Positions 57,347 to 64,000 of a stretch of DNA of 64,000 nucleotides are shown here, in pieces. Both the position numbers and the translations under genes were made by a program. The notes beneath the pieces are model-generated. The model did not search any database, was not told the origin of the DNA, and saw only the letters and a list, made by a program, of their open reading frames with translations. The stretch's first letter is position 1; the number at the start of each line of letters is the position of its first letter. This DNA comes from Winogradskyella psychrotolerans (GTDB lineage: Bacteria > Bacteroidota > Bacteroidia > Flavobacteriales > Flavobacteriaceae), in NCBI RefSeq assembly GCF_018860545.1, contig NZ_JAHKPN010000035.1, forward strand, positions 43,971 to 107,970. Reading direction: 5' to 3'.

Positions 57347-59698
57347 ATGAAGCAAACATTACTAGTAGCAATTACCCTTATATTTTCCCTATTGAATTAT
57401 GCCCAAAATATTTCAGTAGATAGTCAAACGTATACTCCACAACAACTCGTAGAAAATATTTTAATTGATAGTGATTGTATTAACAATGTTATAGTCACTA
57501 ATGTGGTTGGTGGTGATTTTGGAGGAACCGATCAAAGCTACGGCTATTTTGAAGCGAATGGTTCTAGTTTCCCGTTTGAAAGTGGCATTGTACTTAGTAC
57601 AGGAAGATTAGCAAATGTCCCTGGACCAAATGATAATTTAAGTGATGATAATGCTTCAAGTTGGACCGGAGATTTCGACTTAGAAAGTGCACTAAACGAA
57701 TCTGGCACCATCAATGCCACCATCTTAGAGTTTGATTTTGTGTCTGTAGCTTCACAAGTTAGTTTCAGATATATTTTTGCATCAGAAGAATATCAGGAGA
57801 ATAATTCTAATACTTGTAATTATTCTGATGTATTTGGATTCTTAATTAAACCTGTAGCTGGACAAGTGCAGTATGAAAACATCGCCATTGTACCGAACAC
57901 TGACACTCCTGTTAAAGTAACTACGGTTACACCCGGAGTTCCCAATAGTTGTCCGCCTCAAAACGAAACGTATTTTGGTCAGTTTAATGATGAAAATTCA
58001 CCTATAAATTTTAATGGCCAAACCGGCATTTTAACGGCCACGGCAAATGTTGTTCCCAATGTGACTTACCACGTAAAGTTAGTCATTGCAGACGAAGCCA
58101 ATTACAGATACGATTCGGCTGTCTTTTTAGAAGCTGGTAGTTTTGAGCTATCTTCAGATTTAGGTCCTAATTTGCTTGTTGCAACTAGTAATGCTCTATG
58201 CGAGGGAGAAACTATAGAACTAAATGCAAGACAAGATGGGCAAAATGCCTACGATTGGTACAAAGATGGTAGCTTAATTGATTCTCAACCTAGCAATTGC
58301 GTGAATTGTGGTACATATACCGTTACTGAAGAAGGAACTTATAATGTTGAAGTCACCTTGGCTAATGGCTGTATTGCTTATGGAGAAGTCATAATAGAAT
58401 ATGCGTCATTACCAACCGGTGCAGATTCTGTTTTAATAGAATGTGATGCAAATCAAGATGGTTTAACCATTTACGATTTATATAATGCTACCTTTGATTT
58501 AATTAATGGGGATCAAAGTTTAACTGTCGATGATTTTTTCTTGTCAGAAGCAGATGCTATAGCGAATATAAATCCGATTGCAAATCCTGATGCGTTTCAA
58601 AACACTTCACCTTTTCAAATTGTTTTTGCACGAATTGTGAATCAAGCCAATTGCCCTACTGTTGCAGAATTAGAATTACAAATCTCAAATAATGTTTTAA
58701 ACATCCCAGATTTGGAAGCTTGCGATGGAGATGTTGTTGATGGATTTGCGACATTTAACTTAAACGACACCTTTGATTACATTCAAAATCAAATTACTGA
58801 AGATACCTATGTCAGTTATTATGAAACTGAAATGGATGCATTTAATGGCAGCAACGCATTAAATCCAACATTCAATAATACTATTGCATATTCCCAAAGC
58901 TTATATATAAAGGTCGACACCGATAATGGCTGTTACAGTATTTCTACTGTAAACCTAAATGTACTTTATACGCCTTTACTAGAAGCAGATGACACCTTTT
59001 TGTACTGCTTAAATACCTATCCTGAACCACTTATCATTTTTGGTGGAGTACGTAATGATTTACCAAACAATTACTATTACGAATGGCAATTTAATGGCAC
59101 AACAACTGAAGTCACTACGTTATTTTATGAGGTTACAGAACCCGGTGTATATACGGTTATTGTAACAGATCCTAATGGTTGTTCTGCTAGTAGAACAATT
59201 ACAGTTTTAGCTTCTGAAACTGCAACTATAGAAAGTGTCAACGTTATAGGTGTAGCTCCTAATAATACGGTCACCATTTCGATATCTGGTGAAGGTGATT
59301 ACGAGATGGCTTTAGACGATATTGACGGCATATATCAAGATAATTTTGTATTTACCAATGTTTCAAAAGGATTTCATACGGTGTATATCAGGGATAAAAA
59401 TGGTTGTGGCACTACGGAAGCAACCATTTCAGTTTTGGGCTTTCCTAAATTCTTTACCCCAAATGGTGATGATGATAATCCCACGTGGCAAGTTACTGGA
59501 GACGAAGACCAATTTAATCAGATAGCATCTATTCAAATTTTTAACCGTTATGGTAAATTAATGACGGTATTAACGACTGCAAATCGTAGTTGGGATGGTA
59601 CACTAAAAGGCAAAACACAGCCGAGTGATGATTATTGGTTTATTGCAGACTTTACAGATGGCAAGACCTATACTGGTCATTTTGCATTGAGAAGATAA
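57347..59698 (+). CDS. T9SS type B protein with choice-of-anchor L head and two stalk modules
   Basis: With ATG 57347 the protein has 783 residues. The signal peptide ends LNYAQN. The choice-of-anchor L head (SFPFESGIVLSTG, YIFASEEYQENN, DEANYRYDSAVFLEAGSF) resembles those of the four giants. After an Ig-like domain come only two stalk modules (CDANQDG and CDGDVVDG). The region after the stalk (YCLNTYPEPL, NNYYYEWQ, EGDYEMALDDIDG, VYIRDKNGCG) and the sorting domain (GFPKFFTPNGDDDNPTW to HFALRR) follow instead the genes at 28352 and 31777. It is therefore a chimera of the two subfamilies in this array. Confidence 0.88.
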   Translation: MKQTLLVAITLIFSLLNYAQNISVDSQTYTPQQLVENILIDSDCINNVIVTNVVGGDFGGTDQSYGYFEANGSSFPFESGIVLSTGRLANVPGPNDNLSDDNASSWTGDFDLESALNESGTINATILEFDFVSVASQVSFRYIFASEEYQENNSNTCNYSDVFGFLIKPVAGQVQYENIAIVPNTDTPVKVTTVTPGVPNSCPPQNETYFGQFNDENSPINFNGQTGILTATANVVPNVTYHVKLVIADEANYRYDSAVFLEAGSFELSSDLGPNLLVATSNALCEGETIELNARQDGQNAYDWYKDGSLIDSQPSNCVNCGTYTVTEEGTYNVEVTLANGCIAYGEVIIEYASLPTGADSVLIECDANQDGLTIYDLYNATFDLINGDQSLTVDDFFLSEADAIANINPIANPDAFQNTSPFQIVFARIVNQANCPTVAELELQISNNVLNIPDLEACDGDVVDGFATFNLNDTFDYIQNQITEDTYVSYYETEMDAFNGSNALNPTFNNTIAYSQSLYIKVDTDNGCYSISTVNLNVLYTPLLEADDTFLYCLNTYPEPLIIFGGVRNDLPNNYYYEWQFNGTTTEVTTLFYEVTEPGVYTVIVTDPNGCSASRTITVLASETATIESVNVIGVAPNNTVTISISGEGDYEMALDDIDGIYQDNFVFTNVSKGFHTVYIRDKNGCGTTEATISVLGFPKFFTPNGDDDNPTWQVTGDEDQFNQIASIQIFNRYGKLMTVLTTANRSWDGTLKGKTQPSDDYWFIADFTDGKTYTGHFALRR

Positions 59699-60012
59699 TT
59701 CCGGTTTTTCGCATTCACAGAAAAGAAACTAGGCTACAAGTTCTATCTATTATAATATTGCTTGTTATTTCTGAGTAAAAACAATCCACATTTAGCATTT
59801 TTAAAAAGGTGAAACACAAAACCATAAGCAGCTAAACCCTTGATTGACTATACCGTACAACAAATAGATTTCACATTTTCTTATCTCACTTAATCTTCTA
59901 TTTTTGTAATACCTAACCCAACCTTTATTTGAGCGAGAATTAACGTAACTATTACTTAACAAATGAAAGTATTATATTACATATTTTTGCCCACTATTTT
60001 TATAAAAACTAC
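59699..60012 (+). other. Intergenic region before the TIG/lamin-tail paralogue pair
   Basis: These 314 bases hold no credible ORF or strong hairpin. Two exact TAnnTTTG boxes are present, TATTTTTG at 59899-59906 and at 59982-59989; the second is 23 bases before ATG 60013 and is the likelier promoter. Confidence 0.45.
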
Positions 60013-62316
60013 ATGAAAAACTACGCTGTTTTACTTTTCACCCTGCTATCAATTTTAAAGGGTTATTATTCAATTAATGAAATAAATTACACGACATATA
60101 ACTCAGAGCACATGGCTTGTCCTGCTCCAATCATAAACACCTTTAGTCCCGATAGTGGACCTGTAAACACAGAAATTATAGTTAATGGAAGTAACTTTGA
60201 TACCATAACAACAGTAGATTTTAACGGTATCAGTGCTACTTTTACTCTAATAAATGATACCGAAATTGCGATTGTAGTGCCTTCAGGAATTACTGCGACT
60301 TCTAGCATAACACTTACAACTTCGGGAGGCTGTGATGCAACAACTGCTTCAAGTTTCACCCTCTTAAATTCTGATTGTAATGCTGCAGATGAGATTTATA
60401 TCTCAGAGGTTTATGATTCCGACGGAGGAAGTTATGGTGTTATAGAGCTTTATAATCCAACAAACACCACAATAAACTTGGATGCCATTTATGAAATACA
60501 ACGTTTTGGAGATATCGGTAATGCGACTCCGAGTGCAACGATTCCTTTAGAAGGTTCTATCGCTCCACTTAGTACCTATATTATTGAAATGGGTAGTACT
60601 GGTAATTCGTGTAACGGCTTAACTGCTGGTATTTCAATAAATGCTGGTATTAATGAAGATGACGAAATTCAATTACTAAAAAATGCGACTGTCATTGATG
60701 TAATGTATACAGATGATGAAATTGGCTACACTTTTATTAGAAATGCAGATGCTACAGCACCAAGCGCAACCTATAACCTTAACGAGTGGTTACTACTAGA
60801 AGTTGAAGATTGCTCTAATTTAGGTTCTCATACTGCTGATGCGAATTCTTTTCCAACGATTACACATCCTAACAATCAAGCAATTTGCGAAAATGGATCA
60901 GCATCTTTCTCCGTAACTATAGATTCAGGATCCTATACCTACCAATGGCTTGTTCTAAATACTACTGGAAATTGGGTAAATGTAAATAATGATAGTAATT
61001 ATTCTGGTGCAACAACCAGTACTTTGACAATAACAAATACTCCGAATAGTTTTGATGGATTACAATATTACTGTATGATGTCCTCTGTAGGTTGCGATCT
61101 TGTTTCAAATGCAGCTCAATTGGAGGTTTCAAACCCTGAAGTTGATACACTTCCCAACCAAACCGTATGTTCTAACTATATTCTACCTGAATTAACGAAT
61201 GGTAATTATTATACAGGAATGAACGGCACAGGAACGCAGCTTAATGCTGGAGATATTATAACAACTTTTCAAACGATTTATATTTTCAATACCTCTGGTA
61301 CTCCTTCTAATACTTGTAGTAATGAATCTAGCTTTACCGTTTCAATTAGTGGGAATCCACTAGTAAGTGTATTAAATGACCAAACGGTTTGTTCAGAATT
61401 TGTACTACCAAGTATAACGAATGGAAATTATTTTACGGCTACTAATGGAAATGGTACTCCTTTAAATGCAGGTGATATTATTTCAGAATCACAAACCATT
61501 TATATTTATAACGAGAATGGAGTTGCTCCTAATATCTGTACTAACGAAAGTAGTTTTGAGGTGAGCGTAATTGGCACTCCAGATGTTAATATACTTCCTA
61601 ATGTTTCGATTTGTTCGGAATTCATTTTACCAACACTTACCGATGGAAACTATTTCACAGGAACCAATGGAACAGGAACACCACTGACTTCGGGAGCTAG
61701 TATTACAACATCACAAACCATTTATATTTATAATGAGCTTGGTACAACACCAGATACTTGCACTAACGAAAGCAGCTTTGAGATTACTATTTATCCTGCT
61801 ACAGATTTTACGTTAACGGATTCAAATATTGAAATCGACGGAAGTACAATAACCATAACAATGCCTGATACTAGCATAGATTATGAATACGCTATTGATG
61901 GTACTAGTTTTCAAAGTGAAAATGTATTTAACGATATTTCTGAAGGAGCAAACACCTTATATGTTCAAGATAGCAATGGCTGTATTGTTAGATTTATATC
62001 ATTTGAAATCCAACCAATGGCAGATGAATTATTTATACCAAATGGCTTTTCTCCTAATAATGATACTAAGAATGACTGGTTTAATATTCAAGGCTTATAT
62101 GATGTGTATACCAATCATAAATTACAAATATATAACCGCTACGGAATACTAGTTTTTGAAGGAAACAATAATAACAAATGGTTTGGAATAGCAAATAAAG
62201 GACTAATGAAAACTGATAATGTGTTACCTGTAGGCACTTATTTCTATGTCTTGGATTTAAATGACCCAAGCACCAATTCTAAGCCGTTTACAGGTTGGGT
62301 TTATCTTAATAAATAA
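60013..62316 (+). CDS. T9SS type B protein with TIG, lamin-tail-like, Ig-like and 74-residue repeats
   Basis: The 767-residue protein has a hydrophobic leader (KNYAVLLFTLLSILKG). An IPT/TIG domain follows (CPAPIINTFSPDSGP and VNGSNFDTITTVDFNG, about 37-115), then a lamin-tail-like domain (EIYISEVYDSDGG and IELYNPTNTTINL, about 126-275) and an Ig-like domain with YQWLVLN and YYCMMSS (about 285-370). Three 74-residue repeats start near residues 373, 447 and 521, each with VCS-x-x-LP and a GNYFTGTNGTGT-type turn. It ends with the sorting domain IPNGFSPNNDTKNDWFNIQG to TGWVYLN, the same subclass as the gene at 34278. The next gene is a close paralogue. Confidence 0.87.
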   Translation: MKNYAVLLFTLLSILKGYYSINEINYTTYNSEHMACPAPIINTFSPDSGPVNTEIIVNGSNFDTITTVDFNGISATFTLINDTEIAIVVPSGITATSSITLTTSGGCDATTASSFTLLNSDCNAADEIYISEVYDSDGGSYGVIELYNPTNTTINLDAIYEIQRFGDIGNATPSATIPLEGSIAPLSTYIIEMGSTGNSCNGLTAGISINAGINEDDEIQLLKNATVIDVMYTDDEIGYTFIRNADATAPSATYNLNEWLLLEVEDCSNLGSHTADANSFPTITHPNNQAICENGSASFSVTIDSGSYTYQWLVLNTTGNWVNVNNDSNYSGATTSTLTITNTPNSFDGLQYYCMMSSVGCDLVSNAAQLEVSNPEVDTLPNQTVCSNYILPELTNGNYYTGMNGTGTQLNAGDIITTFQTIYIFNTSGTPSNTCSNESSFTVSISGNPLVSVLNDQTVCSEFVLPSITNGNYFTATNGNGTPLNAGDIISESQTIYIYNENGVAPNICTNESSFEVSVIGTPDVNILPNVSICSEFILPTLTDGNYFTGTNGTGTPLTSGASITTSQTIYIYNELGTTPDTCTNESSFEITIYPATDFTLTDSNIEIDGSTITITMPDTSIDYEYAIDGTSFQSENVFNDISEGANTLYVQDSNGCIVRFISFEIQPMADELFIPNGFSPNNDTKNDWFNIQGLYDVYTNHKLQIYNRYGILVFEGNNNNKWFGIANKGLMKTDNVLPVGTYFYVLDLNDPSTNSKPFTGWVYLNK
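61129..61794 (+). repeat. Three 222-bp repeats encoding 74-residue modules
   Basis: Each unit encodes a segment with CS-(E/N)-(F/Y)-x-LP, a NG/DGNY(F/Y)T turn, QTIYI(Y/F)N and C-(S/T)-NESSF. Units have diverged at the DNA level, unlike those in the following gene. Confidence 0.75.
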
Positions 62317-62350
62317 ATCGTCTATTTTATTCAACCTTTAATTTCAAGCA

Positions 62351-64000
62351 ATGAAACGTATTCATTTATTAATTCACTTTACCTACCTCTTAAGTTTATC
62401 TTTTATAACGAATACTTATGCCACAGTTGGTAGTGATATTGAAGAAGTCAACAGCTTTTGTCCTGCACCAATAATTAATACGTTTACACCTGCTAGTGGA
62501 CCGGAAAACACATTGATTACAATTAATGGTAGTAACTTTGACGATGCAACTTCGGTGACTATAGATGGCATTAACACCAATTTTACGATTATAAGTAATT
62601 CCCAAATCACAGCGCTTGTTCCTGATGGTGCAATGGATGCATCGAGTATTTCTATTTCAAGTAATGGAGGATGCATAGGAAGTTCGTCCACTGATTTTAC
62701 CGTGTTAGAATCGTCATGTAGTGTTAGTGAAATTTATTTTTCTGAACTATATGATGCACAGAGTGGTGCATTTGGAATTATTGAACTTTACAATCCAACA
62801 AATACAACTGTAAATTTAGATGGAGTTTATGAAATTTTCAGATATGGAAATATTGGTGAACCTGACGCGGATGCTACCGTTATACCTTTAACGGGATCAA
62901 TCCCTTCTCTAAGCACCTTTATAATTCAAAGTAATGGTTCAGATGCTTGTACTGGATTCTCTGTAGATTTTACTCTAGGAGCTGGATTTAATGATAATGA
63001 TGAATTTAAACTTAAAAAAAATGGCATTGTCATAGACAATGTTCAAGCCATTGATGAGAGAGGTTATACTATAATTAGAAATGCAGATGCTATTGCACCT
63101 TCAAGTACTTTTGACTCCAACGATTGGTATAGTGATGGTAATGAAGACTGCAGCGATATTGGGTCTCATAACGTAAATACATCAAGCACCTCACCTAACA
63201 TCATCCATCCGCTTTCCCAAGACATATGTGAAAATGGAAATACTTCTTTTTCAGTTTCAGTAGATATGGGCTCATACACTTACCAGTGGATGGTCCTTAA
63301 TAGTTCTGGAAACTGGATTAATGTCACTAACAACAGTAATTACGCTGGTGCATCATCTAATACTTTAACGATTTCTAACGCACCCTCTAGTTTCAATGGG
63401 TATCAATACCACTGTATTATGACCTCTACCGATTGTGATTTAGTATCAAATGCAGTACAACTTCAAGTTTCTAACCCAACTGTAGATGTTTTTTCCAATC
63501 AAAGCGTATGCTCAGACTACACCTTACCAGCCTTAACTAACGGAGACTATTATACCGCAACTAATGGCGGTGGCACTCAACTTAATGCTGGTGATACTAT
63601 TTCAACAACACAGATCATTTACATTTATAATGAAATCGGAACGGCTCCCGATACTTGTTCCAACGAAAGTAGCTTTCAAGTAACAGTAAGCGGTACACCA
63701 AATGTCGATACACTTGCTGACCAAACGGTCTGTTCAGATTATACGTTACCCGCCTTAACTGATGGTAATTATTTTACCGCTACAGATGGTGGTGGCACTC
63801 AACTTAATGCTGGTGATACCATTTCAACAACACAGACCATTTACATTTATAATGAAGTAGGAACAGCTCCTGATACTTGTTCCAACGAAAGTAGTTTTGA
63901 AGTAACCGTTAGTGGTACACCAAATGTAGATACACTTGCAGACCAAACCGTCTGTTCAGATTATACATTACCTGCCTTAACTGATGGTAATTATTATACC
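62351..64000 (+). CDS. Paralogue of the TIG/lamin-tail protein, cut by the right edge
   Basis: ATG 62351 opens a frame that stays open to the last base (550 codons), so the gene continues beyond the window. It has a signal peptide (KRIHLLIHFTYLLSLSFI, then TYA), an IPT/TIG domain (CPAPIINTFTPASGP, VTIDGINTNF), a lamin-tail-like domain (EIYFSELYDAQSG, IELYNPTNTTVNL), an Ig-like domain (YQWMVLN, YHCIMTS), and at least two full 74-residue repeats with a third begun. The order matches the gene at 60013. A type B sorting domain is expected outside the window but is not seen. It lies 34 bases after its paralogue, so the two are probably co-transcribed. Confidence 0.87.
   Translation, partial: MKRIHLLIHFTYLLSLSFITNTYATVGSDIEEVNSFCPAPIINTFTPASGPENTLITINGSNFDDATSVTIDGINTNFTIISNSQITALVPDGAMDASSISISSNGGCIGSSSTDFTVLESSCSVSEIYFSELYDAQSGAFGIIELYNPTNTTVNLDGVYEIFRYGNIGEPDADATVIPLTGSIPSLSTFIIQSNGSDACTGFSVDFTLGAGFNDNDEFKLKKNGIVIDNVQAIDERGYTIIRNADAIAPSSTFDSNDWYSDGNEDCSDIGSHNVNTSSTSPNIIHPLSQDICENGNTSFSVSVDMGSYTYQWMVLNSSGNWINVTNNSNYAGASSNTLTISNAPSSFNGYQYHCIMTSTDCDLVSNAVQLQVSNPTVDVFSNQSVCSDYTLPALTNGDYYTATNGGGTQLNAGDTISTTQIIYIYNEIGTAPDTCSNESSFQVTVSGTPNVDTLADQTVCSDYTLPALTDGNYFTATDGGGTQLNAGDTISTTQTIYIYNEVGTAPDTCSNESSFEVTVSGTPNVDTLADQTVCSDYTLPALTDGNYYT
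63470..64000 (+). repeat. Near-identical 222-bp tandem repeats at the window edge
   Basis: Units begin at 63470, 63692 and 63914, exactly 222 bases apart. The second and the visible part of the third are almost identical at the DNA level (for example CTTAATGCTGGTGATAC recurs unchanged between units one and two). The array continues past the edge. Confidence 0.85.

Overview
The window is from an AT-rich member of the Bacteroidetes, almost certainly a marine-type Flavobacteriaceae. The evidence is the type IX secretion (T9SS) cargo with type A and type B C-terminal sorting domains, the DUF349, DUF5606 and DUF368 genes in typical flavobacterial order, and promoters of the Bacteroidetes kind (TTTG, about 20 nt, TAnnTTTG) in place of -35/-10 boxes. 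No rRNA, tRNA, CRISPR array, transposase or integrase was seen.

Positions 1-13.9 kb are a conserved housekeeping backbone: an OstA/LptA-like protein cut by the left edge, a class III aminotransferase, a TPR protein, two tandem DUF368 polyprenyl-phosphate carriers overlapping aroE, a five-repeat DUF349 protein, a small T9SS type A cargo, then the reverse-strand group mazG - DUF5606 - def and ruvX, divergent from dapD.

Positions 14-21.5 kb are a compact surface-glycan locus with genes on both strands: a TupA-like ATP-grasp protein, a Stealth sugar-phosphotransferase, a CDP-glycerol glycerophosphotransferase-like protein, two GT2 glycosyltransferases, an LPS-kinase-like protein, a FlaA1/CapD-type nucleotide-sugar dehydratase and a sugar-1-phosphate nucleotidyltransferase. 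The enzyme mix suggests a phosphate-linked surface polymer or LPS decoration. Positions 21.6-28.2 kb return to general functions: the CCA-adding enzyme, an S23-type four-helix-bundle gene framed by octamer repeats, heme A synthase, a pRiA4b ORF-3-like protein, a kinase-like orphan, and an ABC exporter pair.

Positions 28.3-64 kb, more than half the window, are an uninterrupted same-strand array of ten secreted proteins of about 550-1890 residues. Nine end in a complete T9SS type B sorting domain; the tenth runs off the right edge. Five begin with a choice-of-anchor L domain. The four giants carry stalks of 11-14 modules of about 94 residues, many with an acidic D-x-D-x-D-G loop after a cysteine and a second Gly-Cys near the end. 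Paralogue pairs, a three-module internal duplication, chimeric architectures and one fast-diverging module inside otherwise matched paralogues indicate a family diversifying by duplication and recombination. This array is the most novel part of the window. Its likely role is surface adhesion or gliding, which is inferred from the family rather than shown by the sequence.
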